Of a DNA stretch of 64,000 bases, positions 25,946 through 36,059 are shown in pieces. Origin of the DNA: an uncultured Marinobacterium sp. (GTDB taxonomy: Bacteria > Pseudomonadota > Gammaproteobacteria > Pseudomonadales > Balneatricaceae); contig CANMWJ010000014.1 in NCBI GenBank assembly GCA_947501565.1, positions 54,351-118,350 on the forward strand, in the 5' to 3' direction. Each line of letters begins with the position of its first letter. The stretch's first letter is position 1. The position numbers and the translations under genes are program-made. Under the pieces are notes generated by a model. The model saw nothing but the letters and a program-made list of their open reading frames with translations, was not told the DNA's origin and searched no databases.

Positions 25946-27006
25946 ATGGACGCGAAAAGGATCGCATGGATCGATAACGCGAAGGCGATAGGGATATTTC
26001 TTGTGGTGTTGGGGCACTTGCCGGTGCCGGAGTACCTCGCCACCTATATCTACTCATTTCATATGCCGCTGTTTTTCTTCCTCTCCGGGCTGGTGTTTAA
26101 GGGGCGGGAAAGTACCGTTTTGGCATTCGCCCGCACACGTAGCCGTACCTTACTGATTCCGTACGTGGTATTTGGTGTGCTGACCTACCTGTTCTGGGTG
26201 TTGATTGCACGCAATGTGGGGCAGGATATCGGCACTGGCATTCCCTGGTATCAACCGTTGGTCGGCATGCTCTATTCCAACGGAATCGACGACTGGCTGA
26301 TCCATAACGTTCCGATCTGGTTTCTGACCTGCCTGTTGCTGACCGAGCTCTGTTTTTATCTGCTGAGCCGAGTGGCACATGGGTATCTACAGCTGTTGGC
26401 TGCTTTGGTTACGGTTGCAACGATCGGATACTGTGCGTCTTACCTGGATCTTCCACGCTTTCCGTGGGGTATCAACTTAATTACTGAGACTCTGGTGTTC
26501 TTCGGTGCGGGCTATCTTGTTGGTAGTGGCTTTCGGGATGGCCATCTCTCTATTCGATCGGGTGTGTTGCTGGTTTTGGGAATACTGGGTGTTCATCTCG
26601 TACTGGCGTTCTGGAACGGGCGGGTAGATATGAACTGGAATAACCAGGGTAATTTCCTGTTGTTCTATCTCGCTGCGTTTTCCGGTATCAGTGGTTGGTT
26701 ATTGATGGCGCGTATGATGCCAGCCAGCCGGATAGTCGCCTATGTCGGACAAAATACGCTGACGATACTCTGCTACACGGTATGGCATTCTCCGTGTTAA
26801 AAGGCGTGCTGGTGTTTGCACTGGGTATGCCGTCTTCTGTGCTGACGGGGTCGGTCGCACTCAATCTGATATTTGCCGCTGCAGCGGTGATTTTGTTGCT
26901 GCCTGTGGCTTACATGCTCAACCGGTACTGCCCGCTTAGTATTGGAAAACCCGCTAAACCTGTTAATCCCAGCCGTGAAGACGCGATATACGCCCGTTCT
27001 ACCTGA
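25946..27006 (+). pseudogene. Acyltransferase family 3 (OafA/YiaH-like) membrane protein, frameshifted
   Basis: The first frame (25946-26800) gives 284 residues with the family opening IAWIDNAKAIGIFLVVLGHL (catalytic His), YSFHMPLFFFLSGLVF and about eight transmembrane helices, then ends abruptly at WHSPC. The other frame continues without loss as LLHGMAFSVLKGVLVFALG to 27006, two more helices and a normal tail. One missing base near 26770-26775 (TGCTAC where TGCCTAC would read ILCLHGMAF) explains the break. The intact protein would have about 353 residues and acylate a surface glycan or other sugar. Either a recent pseudogene or a sequencing error. Confidence 0.85.
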
Positions 27007-27041
27007 CGGTGTGTTGAGGGTAACTAAGATATGTAAACCTG

Positions 27042-27074
27042 AACGGGGCGATTAGATCGCCCCGTTTCTGTTTT
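27042..27074. terminator. Bidirectional terminator between acyltransferase and peroxiredoxin genes
   Basis: ACGGGGCGAT-TAG-ATCGCCCCGT is a perfect 10-bp hairpin, preceded by few A and followed by TTCTGTTTT, between two convergent genes. Confidence 0.8.
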
Positions 27075-27088
27075 CGGTTAACCGGTTT

Positions 27089-27745
27089 CTACTTAGGTTG
27101 TGGCACGATCCGCATATATGGCTTCGGTGCCTTCCAGCCGTCAGGGAAGCGCTGCTTGGCTTCGTCGTCCGATACTGCAGGAACGATGATTACATCCTCA
27201 CCCTGTTTCCAGTTCACCGGTGTTGCCACTTTATGGGCCATGGTGAGCTGACAGGAGTCGAGCAGGCGGAGTACCTCGTCGAAGTTACGGCCGGTGCTCA
27301 TCGGATAGGTGAGGGTGGCTTTAACTTTCTTATCCGGGCCGATCAGGAAGACAGAACGGATGGTCGCGTTATCGACGGCAGTACGAGGTTGTGCGCCGCT
27401 GGCGTTCGGATGGATCATATCGTACAGCTTAGCGACGTTAAGGTCCGGGTCGCCGATCAGCGGATAGTTAACCGCGTGGCCCTGAGTCTCTTCGATATCG
27501 CCAACCCAGGCTTTGTGGTCACTGACCGGGTCGATACTCAGGCCGATAATCTTGGTGTTACGTTTATCGAACTCAGGCTTCAGGCTGGCCATATAACCCA
27601 GTTCGGTAGTGCATACTGGCGTGAAGTCTTTTGGGTGGGAGAACAGAATCGCCCAGCTATCACCGATCCATTCGTGAAAATTCAGTGTTCCTTCGGTGGT
27701 ATTTGCGGTGAAGTCGGGTGCGTCGTCGCCGATTCGGATGGACAT
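27089..27745 (-). CDS. 1-Cys peroxiredoxin (Prx6 class)
   Basis: 218 aa. The peroxidatic motif is SHPKDFTPVCTTELGYMA (PVCTTE, Prx6 type) with Cys near residue 46, and the C-terminal arm typical of the class, GEDVIIVPAVSDDEAKQRFPDGW, is present. Only one conserved Cys is visible, so it reduces peroxides as a 1-Cys enzyme using an external thiol. It ends next to a bidirectional hairpin. No OxyR-type site was recognised upstream. Confidence 0.93.
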   Translation of the reverse strand: MSIRIGDDAPDFTANTTEGTLNFHEWIGDSWAILFSHPKDFTPVCTTELGYMASLKPEFDKRNTKIIGLSIDPVSDHKAWVGDIEETQGHAVNYPLIGDPDLNVAKLYDMIHPNASGAQPRTAVDNATIRSVFLIGPDKKVKATLTYPMSTGRNFDEVLRLLDSCQLTMAHKVATPVNWKQGEDVIIVPAVSDDEAKQRFPDGWKAPKPYMRIVPQPK

Positions 27746-27994
27746 AACTCACCTCGTGGTTCAGGTTAGCGTCTGCCGCGGTGGGCAAGGGGATCTCCAT
27801 ATCGGTCTGATCAACCGGGCAGGTGTGTAGGGTTTTAAGGCGCGTGCAGTGGGCTCATAAGACAGGAAAGGCGACACTGACGCCATGGGAGATCGGGGAA
27901 ATCTGATTAGATCACCCCATCTGGCACTTATCACTATAGATCACCAGATCCCGTGTTTTTAATGTCATTCTGGCATATGGAAGGTACAGAATGT

Positions 27995-28017
27995 CAGGGG
28001 AGTACATGGCTCCCCTG
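27995..28017 (-). terminator. Hairpin downstream of the PPOX gene
   Basis: CAGGGGA-N9-TCCCCTG, perfect 7-bp arms, 17 bp beyond the stop of the flavin-binding protein gene. No strong U-run, so it may be an mRNA-end structure rather than a full terminator. Confidence 0.5.
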
Positions 28018-28033
28018 GGTGGCCCATATCCGA

Positions 28034-28630
28034 TTATTCAGGCACCAGATCACCAATCAGGGTAGTGACCGGTTTTACACCTGCCCAGGTCGGATAATCC
28101 AGATCCTCCGGTTCGTCGATTGGTCCGCCGGTACGGATCTTGGCAGAGACCTCTTCAATCGGAAAGCTGATCACCACAGTGGCTTTCATCTCAGTATCGT
28201 TTGGCTTGCGGGCTTCAGCTGCACGGCCTGTACTGAATTTTTCCAGCATCTGGTCCAGTGCGTACTGCTTCTTGTCCGGATCTTCGACCACTTCTCCTTT
28301 GCCATACAGCATGACTGAACGGAAGTTGGCCGAATGGTGAAAGGCTGACTTAGCAAACACCAAACCGTCGAGCAGGGTGACGGTGATGCAGGTCAGCTCA
28401 CCGCGGATGATCGATTGAAACAGACCGTTTTTACTGGACCCGTGTATATACAACCGATCACCAATACGCCAGTGGAAGTTGGGTTGTACAGCTGCGCTGT
28501 TGTGCATGGTTGCACCAATATGACAGACGTAGGCTTCATCCAGAATCTCGTAGATGGTCTCACGGTCGTAGCTGGCTTTTTTGGGGCCGCGTCTTACCCG
28601 GGTTCTTTCAGTTACTTCAATCGGTTTCAC
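28034..28630 (-). CDS. Pyridoxamine 5'-phosphate oxidase-like FMN-binding protein (NimA-like)
   Basis: 198 aa, split-barrel flavin fold: ETIYEILDEAYVCHIGATMHNSAAVQPNFHWRIGDRLYIHGSSKNG near residues 25-70 is the classic PPOX/NimA-like opening. The FAKSAFHHSANFRSVMLYGKGEVVED segment near 90-120 is also typical. Divergent, 120 bp away, is a MocR-type regulator, an arrangement common for this protein type, so regulation by that protein is likely. The substrate is unknown. Confidence 0.85.
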   Translation of the reverse strand: MKPIEVTERTRVRRGPKKASYDRETIYEILDEAYVCHIGATMHNSAAVQPNFHWRIGDRLYIHGSSKNGLFQSIIRGELTCITVTLLDGLVFAKSAFHHSANFRSVMLYGKGEVVEDPDKKQYALDQMLEKFSTGRAAEARKPNDTEMKATVVISFPIEEVSAKIRTGGPIDEPEDLDYPTWAGVKPVTTLIGDLVPE

Positions 28631-28750
28631 GGCGGTGTTTCTCCCTTTTTGCTAATCGATGTATAAGTGTTGTGCTCTTGAAGTGGGTCCAGAATAGGGG
28701 CTTAATGGGCTTGATAAGAGATCCATTACAGGAAAGATGGCAGGCCCACT

Positions 28751-30235
28751 TTGTCCCCGACTCAGTTTCCCGCAACACTGTTTCTTCCGTTTCATGAGGC
28801 GAGCGATGAATTGCCGCAGTATGTACGGTTGTTCCGCGCATTCCAGCAGGCGATCGTTAACGGCGACCTGGCTCCGGGTGCGAAGTTGCCCGCGAGCCGT
28901 CCGCTCTGTGCCCAGCTACGCATATCGCGAAATACCGTAAAGACCGCGTATGAGATGCTGCATGCGGAAGGTTATGTGGAAACACGTCACGGCGCAGGCA
29001 GTTTTGTCGCGGCGGATCTACCGCAACTCGTAGCCGCATCGCCTTCATCCGCAGATAACGTGGCCGAAAGCATAAAGCCCAAAATCTCCTCAATGGCCCA
29101 GAAACTCACGGGTGTAAGGCAACCTAACCGTTGGCCGCAGGGAGCATTGTTGCTCCCGGCCCAGCCCTGCCTCGAGAGCTTTCCGTGGCACCAATGGCAG
29201 CGTGCTGTGGCTGCTGCGGGCCGGCAGATGAAACACCGGGCCAATGCGGTGATGGGTAACGAGCAGTTACGTGAGCAGATCGCTAACTACCTGAGGGTAG
29301 TGCGTGGGGTGAAGTGTTCGGCTGACCAAGTGATGATCTGCTCTGGGTCGCAACAGGCGATGTTTCTGGTGTTGCGTTTGCTGGTGGATGACGGTGAACC
29401 CGTACTTGCAGAAGAACCCTGCTATCAGGGTGTTGATGGCGCGATCTACTCGGTCGGAGCGATTAAAGTGGCGACGCCGGTAGATGAGCAGGGCATACAG
29501 TTGGAGAACGGGCTTGCTGCTGCGCCGGATGCCCGCGTGGCGATGGTTACGCCCTCCCGCAATCACCCGTTGGGCTATACGCTTAGCCTAGAGCGGCGCT
29601 TACAGCTTCTGCAGTGGGCCAAACAGAGCGGAAGTTGGTTGATCGAGGACGACTACGACAGCGAGTTTCGTTTCGATCAGCAGCCGCTGACCTCGTTGCA
29701 GGGGATGGGCGGGGAGGATGTAGTGGTTTACACCGGTACCTTCAGTCGCATCCTGCATCCTGCTATCCGCTTAGGGTATATGGTGTTACCTGAACTGTTA
29801 CTTGAGCCCGCGCGCCGGGCGAAAACCTATATGGAGGGCGGGACGTCGATTCTGCCGCAGCTGGCGTTGGCAGAGTTTATGGCAAGTGGCCATTTTGCCA
29901 GTCACGTGCGCAGGATGCGCAAACTCTATCAGCAGCGCCGGAACTACATGCATGGGTTGATCGAGGAAAGATTAGGCGGTTCTCTTGAGTTGATCGAGAG
30001 TGATGGGGGCATGCACTCCTGCTATCTGATTCCGCAGCATTGGGATGACGGTGAGATACGCCGTCGCTGTGAGGAGAAAGGGTTGGGGATTCGGGATCTC
30101 TCCCGTTATTACACCACCCAGGCGCCTCAAAAGGGGTTGGTTATCGGTTTTGCCGGATATAACGAGAGGCAGATTCTAAAGGGAGTTGAGCTGCTGAATA
30201 CTGTCATTAGGGAATATGCCCTAGGGTGCAGGTGA
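28751..30235 (+). CDS. MocR/PdxR-family transcriptional regulator with Lys-to-Arg change in the PLP site
   Basis: 494 aa counted from TTG 28751 (AGG about 8 nt upstream; no in-frame ATG gives a full N-terminus). GntR-type winged helix at 15-85 (LPASRPLCAQLRISRNTVKTAYEMLHAEGYV), then an aminotransferase-like domain: EDDYDSEFRF keeps the PLP-nitrogen Asp. The normally lysine-containing GTFSK motif reads GTFSR (Arg333, codon CGC at 29747-29749), so a Schiff base with PLP cannot form at the usual place. Divergent from the PPOX-like gene it probably controls. Confidence 0.9.
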   Translation: MSPTQFPATLFLPFHEASDELPQYVRLFRAFQQAIVNGDLAPGAKLPASRPLCAQLRISRNTVKTAYEMLHAEGYVETRHGAGSFVAADLPQLVAASPSSADNVAESIKPKISSMAQKLTGVRQPNRWPQGALLLPAQPCLESFPWHQWQRAVAAAGRQMKHRANAVMGNEQLREQIANYLRVVRGVKCSADQVMICSGSQQAMFLVLRLLVDDGEPVLAEEPCYQGVDGAIYSVGAIKVATPVDEQGIQLENGLAAAPDARVAMVTPSRNHPLGYTLSLERRLQLLQWAKQSGSWLIEDDYDSEFRFDQQPLTSLQGMGGEDVVVYTGTFSRILHPAIRLGYMVLPELLLEPARRAKTYMEGGTSILPQLALAEFMASGHFASHVRRMRKLYQQRRNYMHGLIEERLGGSLELIESDGGMHSCYLIPQHWDDGEIRRRCEEKGLGIRDLSRYYTTQAPQKGLVIGFAGYNERQILKGVELLNTVIREYALGCR

Positions 30236-30250
30236 CAGTATTGATGTGTG

Positions 30251-30290
30251 ATGTTGGGAGTCGCCGGTGCTCCTCCCAACCCACGGATCA
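30251..30290. repeat. Half copy of the dispersed palindromic repeat
   Basis: ATGTTGGGAGTCGCcggtGCTCcTCcCAACC matches only the left arm of the elements at 24178 and 38532; the right arm is missing. It lies at the 3' ends of the MocR gene and the small gene on the other strand. Confidence 0.7.
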
Positions 30291-30293
30291 GGC

Positions 30294-30620
30294 TCAAGCC
30301 GCGTCGCATTCATCCGGAAAACCTGGGAAGCGGAATGTAAGCGGTAGATCACGGCAGTTGGCTTTTATCAGATCGCAAATTGCTTTGCCGTCGCTGAGCC
30401 TGACGGTCACGCTCCAGTAGTGATCGGGAAGATTACAGGTGATCTCAACGAGTGGCATCTGATTGGAGCAGAGTACCCGCCTGAGCATAAGATCCTGAAT
30501 AGGACATTGAATTGAGAGGTCGATACCCGTTAAGCGGAGTACCAGGCGGTCAGGAGTGATTTCAAATTCGGCGTTAGCGGAATCTTTGGCTGAGATAAGT
30601 TCACACGCATACCTGTGCAT
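30294..30620 (-). CDS. Unrecognised 108-residue protein
   Basis: 108 aa, soluble, with alternating beta-like segments (FEITPDRLVLRLTGIDLSI, PLVEITCNLPDHYWSVTVRL) and four cysteines. No signal peptide or membrane segment. AGGAAGCCTC precedes the ATG on its strand. A truncated palindromic repeat starts just beyond its stop. I do not recognise the family. Confidence 0.5.
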   Translation of the reverse strand: MHRYACELISAKDSANAEFEITPDRLVLRLTGIDLSIQCPIQDLMLRRVLCSNQMPLVEITCNLPDHYWSVTVRLSDGKAICDLIKANCRDLPLTFRFPGFPDECDAA

Positions 30621-30784
30621 AGAGGCTTCCTCATATCCATATGAGCAGAAAGGCTCATAATCTATCCTTCATTAACTGAAGGAAAACTAGACCATAGATA
30701 CGGGTTTCGCCAACAACAATTGTGGGTACGAAAGCCTGGATGATGCGAAAGCCCTAGATTACACGGTGATACGTGAGGAGCAGG

Positions 30785-31276
30785 TTATAGCGTCAGCGAC
30801 ATCTCGTGCCAGCTCAGACCGCCGTGATCTGAATCTGAAGGCCCTAAGTCCTGATAACCAAACCTGGCGTACATCGGGATCAGCTCTGTCTGGCAGATCA
30901 GATAGATCTCCCGTTTCTCCATCGCTTTCATGCGACCAATAAACTCATCCATCAGCCGTGAAGCCATGCCCTGACCCTGATAGTCGGGGTGCACCACAAC
31001 AGACATGATTACGATCTGTTTGCCTTTGGGATCGTGACCAACCAGCTCCTTGAACTCCTCATCGGAGAGAACCACGTTATCGGTCGCGCCTGCGTTGATA
31101 AAACCGATGATCTCGCGTTCGTTCTCCAGCACGATGAACCCCTCAGGATAAGTACGAATCCGCTTGAGGATCTTCTCTTTGCTCGCAGCTTCGTCACCCG
31201 CATAAGCGTTGGTTTCGATCTCGTAGCAGCGATCGATGTCCTGCTCGGTAACGTTTCGGATATTCAGGTGAGTCAT
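30785..31276 (-). CDS. GNAT-family N-acetyltransferase
   Basis: 163 aa. The acetyl-CoA loop is VVVHPDYQGQGMASRLMDEFI (motif A, Q/RxxGxG/A as QGQGMA) near residues 91-110, preceded by EREIIGFINAGATDN and followed by YLICQTELIPMYARFGYQDLG (motif B, the YxxxGF-type end). Substrate unknown. Close to the 3' end of metH on the same strand, separated by a palindromic repeat. Confidence 0.88.
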   Translation of the reverse strand: MTHLNIRNVTEQDIDRCYEIETNAYAGDEAASKEKILKRIRTYPEGFIVLENEREIIGFINAGATDNVVLSDEEFKELVGHDPKGKQIVIMSVVVHPDYQGQGMASRLMDEFIGRMKAMEKREIYLICQTELIPMYARFGYQDLGPSDSDHGGLSWHEMSLTL

Positions 31277-31294
31277 CGTTCAATAGTAGAGAGA

Positions 31295-31375
31295 GTAGGG
31301 TGCGCTAGCGAAGCGTAACGCACCATTAAGTAGTGGATGAAAGTATCGGTGGAGGTGCGTTATAACGCACCCTAC
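31295..31375. repeat. Palindromic repeat of a second family
   Basis: GTAGGGTGCG at the left and CGCACCCTAC at the right are exact inverted complements. Inner copies CGCACC and GGTGCGTTATAACGCACC also pair. It lies between metH and the GNAT gene. Only one copy is visible in this window. Confidence 0.75.
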
Positions 31376-31397
31376 GGTTAAGAAGGAGGGTCGCCGG

Positions 31398-34300
31398 TTA
31401 ACCTTCTTCCGGTTCGTACCCCAGGTTTGGCGCCAGCCAACGCTCGGCAGTGGACATCTCCATGCCGGTACGGTGCGCGTAGCTCTCAACCTGGTCTTCG
31501 CTGATCTTCGCCACACCGAAGTACTGGGACTCAGGGTGGCTGAAGTACCAGCCGCTTACAGAGGCTGCAGGCAGCATTGCGTATGCGTCGGTCAGGGTGA
31601 TGCCGGTGTGTTTTTCAGCATCCAGCAGTTCCCACATCAGGCCTTTCTCGGTGTGCTCAGGACACGCCGGGTAACCCGGAGCAGGGCGGATACCCTGATA
31701 CTTCTCTTTGATCAGATCGTCGTTATCCAGCGTTTCGTCGGCGGCGTAGCCCCAGATCTCGCGACGTACCTTAGCGTGCATCATCTCTGCAAACGCTTCA
31801 GCAAAACGGTCCGCCAACGCTTTCACCATGATCGCGTGGTAGTCGTCGTGATCGGCCTCGTATTCAGCAACCAGCTCATCACAACCGTGACCTGCGGTTA
31901 CGGCAAAGGCTCCGAAGTAGTCTTTCTTGCCGCTGTCCTTAGGTGCGATAAAGTCGGTCAGACACATGTTGGCCTTACCTTCGGCTTTCTCGATCTGCTG
32001 ACGCAGGTGGTGCAGGGTGGTCAGCACTTCGGTCCGGCTTTCGTCGGTGTACAGCTCGATGTCATCATCATTGACGCTGTTGGCAGGGAAGAGGCCGACA
32101 ACCGCTTTTGCAGTCAGCAGTTTCTCATCAACCAGCTTCTTCAGCATCACCTGAGCATCGGCAAACAGCTTGGTCGCTTCTTCACCGATAATTTCGTCAT
32201 TCAGAATGCGTGGGTAACGGCCGGCCAGCTCCCAGGAGTGGAAGAACGGTGACCAGTCGAAGTACGGCAGCAGTTCTTCCAGAGAGACATCTTCGAAGAC
32301 CTGAACGCCGAGCTGATTCGGAACGGCTGGTGTGAAGTTATCCCAGTCGATCTTGAATTTGTTTTCGCGGGCAGCCTCAAGCGTTACACGACGTTTGTCG
32401 TTAGCGCGTGCTGCGTGGCGCTCGCGTACAGCTTTATATTCTTCCTGTATCTCTTTGACATAATTGTCTTTTTTGTCTTTCGAGAGCAGGGAGGAAGCAA
32501 CGTTAACCGCACGGGATGCGTTGGTAACATGTACAACCTGATCGCGGTGGAAGACAGGATCGATCTTCACAGCGGTGTGCGCCTTGGAGGTAGTTGCACC
32601 ACCGATCATCAACGGAATATTGAACTCCTGACGCTCCATCTCTTTCGCCATATGAACCATCTCATCCAGGGATGGGGTGATCAGGCCGGACAGACCGATA
32701 ATATCTGCGTTCTCTTCACGTGCCGTTTTCAGGATGGTTTCTGCAGGCACCATAACACCCAGATCGATGATCTCGTAGTTGTTACACTGCAGTACCACGC
32801 CCACGATGTTCTTACCGATATCGTGTACGTCACCTTTTACGGTGGCCATGATGATCTTGCCGTTGGAGCTTGATTCGTTTCCGGCTTTCTCTTCCTCGAT
32901 AAACGGCATCAGATACGCAACCGCTTTCTTCATTACGCGCGCAGATTTTACTACCTGCGGCAGGAACATCTTACCGGCGCCGAACAGGTCACCGACGATG
33001 CCCATACCATCCATCAGCGGACCTTCGATCACTTCCAATGGGCGGGCGTAGTTCTGGCGGCACTCCTCGGTATCTTCGTCGATAAATTCGGTGATGCCTT
33101 TAACCAGTGCGTGGCTTAGACGTTTGTTAACTTCCCAGCTACGCCATTCAGCTGCTTGCGGGTCTTCCTCTGCAGCGCCGTCACCACGGTATTTGTCAGC
33201 AACCGCCAGCAGTCGCTCGGTACCGTCTTCACGGGTGTTGAGGATTACGTCTTCAACCAATTCACGCAGTTCAGTCGGCAGGTCATCGTAGATCGCCAGC
33301 TGACCGGCGTTAACGATACCCATGTCCATACCTTGCTTGATCGCGTGGTACAGGAACACACAGTGGATCGCTTCACGCACCGGGTTGTTACCACGGAAGG
33401 AGAAGGATACGTTGGAGACGCCACCGGACACTTTCGCGTGCGGCAGATTCTTCTTGATCCAGCCGGTGGCCTCAATGAAGTCCACCGCGTAGTTGTTGTG
33501 CTCGTCGATACCGGTTGCAACGGCGAAGATGTTCGGGTCGAAGATGATGTCTTCCGGTGGGAAGCCGACTTTGTCTACCAGAACACGGTAAGAACGCTCA
33601 CAGATCTCGATCTTACGTTCGTAGGTGTCAGCCTGACCGGTTTCGTCGAAGGCCATTACAACAACAGCGGCACCGTAACGACGGATCTTGCGTGCCTGTT
33701 CGATAAAGTTCTCTTCACCTTCCTTCAGGGAGATGGAGTTCACGACACCTTTGCCCTGAATGCACTGCAGACCCGCTTCCAGAACGTCCCACTTGGAGGA
33801 GTCGATCATGATCGGCACACAAGCGATATCCGGTTCACCAGCGATCAGGTTCAGGAAGCGCACCATGGCCGCATGCGCGTCCAGCATGCCTTCATCCATG
33901 TTGATGTCGATAACCTGAGCACCGTTTTCTACCTGCTGACGGGCAACGTCCAGCGCGGTTTCGTAATCGTTCTCTTTGATCAGGCGCTTGAACTTAGCGG
34001 AGCCGGTTACGTTGGTACGCTCACCGACGTTTACGAACAGGGTGCTTTCGCCAATGTTCATCGGCTCAAGACCGGAGAGACGGCACTCAACCGGCAGGTC
34101 TGGTAGCTGACGAGGGGCGTGTTTCTGAGCCGCTTCACCCATCGCTTTAACGTGCTCAGGCGTGGTACCACAGCAACCACCGATGATATTCAGGAAGCCG
34201 GACTCAGCCCATTCGCTGATCTCCTCGGCCATCTGTTCCGGGGTTTCATCATAGCCACCAAAGGCGTTTGGCAAACCCGCGTTCGGGTGGGTGGATACGA

Positions 34301-35108
34301 AAGTGTCAGCAATACGGGACAGTTCCTGCACATACTGACGCAGTTCCTTAGGACCCAGTGCGCAGTTCAGACCAACGGAGATCGGTTTGGCGTGACGTAC
34401 GGAGTTCCAGAACGCTTCTGTAGTCTGGCCGGAGAGGGTACGACCGGAAGCGTCGGTGATAGTACCGGAGATCATCACCGGCAGACGCATGTCGTTCTCT
34501 TCGAAGTAGGTCTCTACCGCGTAGATAGCTGCTTTAGCGTTCAGGGTATCGAAGATCGTTTCGATCAGGATGATATCGGAGCCACCCTCGATCAGACCGT
34601 CGATGGATTCGGTGTAGGCTTCAACCAGCTCGTTAAAGGTAACGTTACGGTAAGCCGGGTCGTTTACGTCCGGAGAGATAGAGCAGGTGCGGTTGGTTGG
34701 GCCCAGAACACCGGCCACATAACGCGGCTGATCCGGGTTCTGTGCAGTAACTTCGTCTGCAACTTCTCGCGCCAGTCGCGCTGCAACCACGTTGATCTCA
34801 CGGCTGATCGATTCCATCTCGTAATCAGCCATCGCGATGGTGGTCGCGTTAAAGGTGTTGGTTTCGATGATGTCCGCACCGGCGTCCAGGTAAGCGCGGT
34901 GGATATCGGAAATGATCTTTGGCTGAGTCAGCACAAGCAGGTCGTTGTTGCCTTTGACTTCGATATGCCAGTCAGCAAAACGCTCGCCGCGATAGTCCTC
35001 TTCCTGCAGTTTATAGTCCTGAATCATGGTGCCCATACCACCATCCAGAACGAGGATGCGGTCTTTCAGGGCTGCCTTTAACTGTGCGGTTTTATCTACT
35101 TGTGCCAC
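31398..35108 (-). CDS. metH: Methionine synthase, cobalamin-dependent
   Basis: 1236 aa, full length, GTG start. Homocysteine domain with zinc cysteines in [14 protein letters not shown] and [11 protein letters not shown] (about residues 245 and 310). A methyltetrahydrofolate (pterin) domain from about 350 ([17 protein letters not shown] motif, here [13 protein letters not shown]). B12 domain with [19 protein letters not shown] (cobalt-ligating His near 760) and [13 protein letters not shown]. The C-terminal AdoMet reactivation domain has [12 protein letters not shown]. It transfers methyl from methyl-THF to homocysteine. Monocistronic. No B12, SAM or SAH riboswitch recognised in its leader. 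Confidence 0.98.
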   Translation of the reverse strand: MAQVDKTAQLKAALKDRILVLDGGMGTMIQDYKLQEEDYRGERFADWHIEVKGNNDLLVLTQPKIISDIHRAYLDAGADIIETNTFNATTIAMADYEMESISREINVVAARLAREVADEVTAQNPDQPRYVAGVLGPTNRTCSISPDVNDPAYRNVTFNELVEAYTESIDGLIEGGSDIILIETIFDTLNAKAAIYAVETYFEENDMRLPVMISGTITDASGRTLSGQTTEAFWNSVRHAKPISVGLNCALGPKELRQYVQELSRIADTFVSTHPNAGLPNAFGGYDETPEQMAEEISEWAESGFLNIIGGCCGTTPEHVKAMGEAAQKHAPRQLPDLPVECRLSGLEPMNIGESTLFVNVGERTNVTGSAKFKRLIKENDYETALDVARQQVENGAQVIDINMDEGMLDAHAAMVRFLNLIAGEPDIACVPIMIDSSKWDVLEAGLQCIQGKGVVNSISLKEGEENFIEQARKIRRYGAAVVVMAFDETGQADTYERKIEICERSYRVLVDKVGFPPEDIIFDPNIFAVATGIDEHNNYAVDFIEATGWIKKNLPHAKVSGGVSNVSFSFRGNNPVREAIHCVFLYHAIKQGMDMGIVNAGQLAIYDDLPTELRELVEDVILNTREDGTERLLAVADKYRGDGAAEEDPQAAEWRSWEVNKRLSHALVKGITEFIDEDTEECRQNYARPLEVIEGPLMDGMGIVGDLFGAGKMFLPQVVKSARVMKKAVAYLMPFIEEEKAGNESSSNGKIIMATVKGDVHDIGKNIVGVVLQCNNYEIIDLGVMVPAETILKTAREENADIIGLSGLITPSLDEMVHMAKEMERQEFNIPLMIGGATTSKAHTAVKIDPVFHRDQVVHVTNASRAVNVASSLLSKDKKDNYVKEIQEEYKAVRERHAARANDKRRVTLEAARENKFKIDWDNFTPAVPNQLGVQVFEDVSLEELLPYFDWSPFFHSWELAGRYPRILNDEIIGEEATKLFADAQVMLKKLVDEKLLTAKAVVGLFPANSVNDDDIELYTDESRTEVLTTLHHLRQQIEKAEGKANMCLTDFIAPKDSGKKDYFGAFAVTAGHGCDELVAEYEADHDDYHAIMVKALADRFAEAFAEMMHAKVRREIWGYAADETLDNDDLIKEKYQGIRPAPGYPACPEHTEKGLMWELLDAEKHTGITLTDAYAMLPAASVSGWYFSHPESQYFGVAKISEDQVESYAHRTGMEMSTAERWLAPNLGYEPEEG

Positions 35109-35576
35109 GGCTTCATATCCGGTGTTAAATCGAAACGCATTATTTTAAATCAATTAGTTGCGTCTTGCCCTGAACCTGATTCAACTTTTTATGAATAAGC
35201 TTAATGTAGTAGCGTAAATTGATGGTTCTTTAACCAAAGTGACACAAGAAAGTGAGCGTTTCCCCTTAATTTTTAAAAATATGGTGGTAAAATTGGCGGC
35301 CACGTGTACGCGGCTTATGCCGTTGCTGGGATCTGCACGGCGAAATGAGAGGTTCATTTTGCGGGCGATTCTAGTACCATGTGCACCGCTTTATGTACGT
35401 ATTAGATGTAGTGCATATAGTGTAGATCATAGTTGGGCGGCGTAATGCACGCCGATCTTTCTGAAGATATCGGGATTTTCAGAGAGCAGGGCTTTCTCAT
35501 ACGAGACGTTGAGAAAGCGATATTGGGGGGAACCCGGGAAAGTCCCGGGACAGGAAAGCAAACGCAGGTTTAGGTT
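35109..35576. other. Divergent intergenic region between metH and panD
   Basis: 468 bp. A hairpin CCCGGGAAAGTCCCGGG lies at 35533-35549 in the panD leader, 27 bp before its start; it has no U-run directly after it. The rest contains the metH and panD promoters, none of which I can place with confidence. No complete small gene was convincing here. Confidence 0.5.
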
Positions 35577-36011
35577 ATGCTGCAGACATTCTTGAAGGCC
35601 AAGTTGCACCGAGTAACTGTTACTCACGCGGAACTTCACTACGAAGGCTCTTGCGCGATCGATAGCGTACTGTTGGAGGCATCCGGCATCAGAGAATATG
35701 AACAGATTCATATCTACAACATCAACAATGGTGAGCGTTTCACCACGTACGCAATCGCTGCTGAAGCAAACAGCGGCATCATCTCCGTAAACGGAGCTGC
35801 TGCGCACCTGGCAAGCAAAGGTGATCTTCTGATCATCGGCTCATACATACAGTTGGATGAACAGGAAGCTGAAGCTTTCCATCCGACCCTTTGCTATTTT
35901 GAAAATGCAAAGTCCGATGGTGGAATCGGTGTAAGCGATGAAGAACTTCATCAGCGCAACAAAATGACTGGAATGAAAGATGCCATTCCAGTTCAGCCGA
36001 AAGATATCTGA
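35577..36011 (+). CDS. panD: Aspartate 1-decarboxylase
   Basis: 144 aa proenzyme. [21 protein letters not shown] matches PanD; self-cleavage between Gly24 and Ser25 (EGS) makes the pyruvoyl cofactor. [27 protein letters not shown] completes the signature. It converts aspartate to beta-alanine for pantothenate and CoA. About 18 residues longer than the E. coli protein, because of an insert near 115-135 ([17 protein letters not shown]). Single gene with its own terminator; panB and panC are not in the window. Confidence 0.97.
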   Translation: MLQTFLKAKLHRVTVTHAELHYEGSCAIDSVLLEASGIREYEQIHIYNINNGERFTTYAIAAEANSGIISVNGAAAHLASKGDLLIIGSYIQLDEQEAEAFHPTLCYFENAKSDGGIGVSDEELHQRNKMTGMKDAIPVQPKDI

Positions 36012-36032
36012 TCTCTAACAGAGTTCTGAACA

Positions 36033-36059
36033 AAGCCGCCCAATGGGCGGCTTTTTTTG
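36033..36059 (+). terminator. Terminator of panD
   Basis: AAAGCCGCCC-AAT-GGGCGGCTTTTTTT: 8-bp GC stem with T7, 22 bp after the stop. Confidence 0.95.

Noticed and set aside
33156..35081. Two long plus-strand open frames (over 300 codons each) opposite metH
   Set aside because: Shadows of metH codon bias; translations are low-complexity mirror images without motifs.
35109..35250. Possible SAM, SAH or B12 riboswitch in the metH leader
   Set aside because: The sequence is short, AT-rich and lacks the B12-box and SAH/SAM core motifs.
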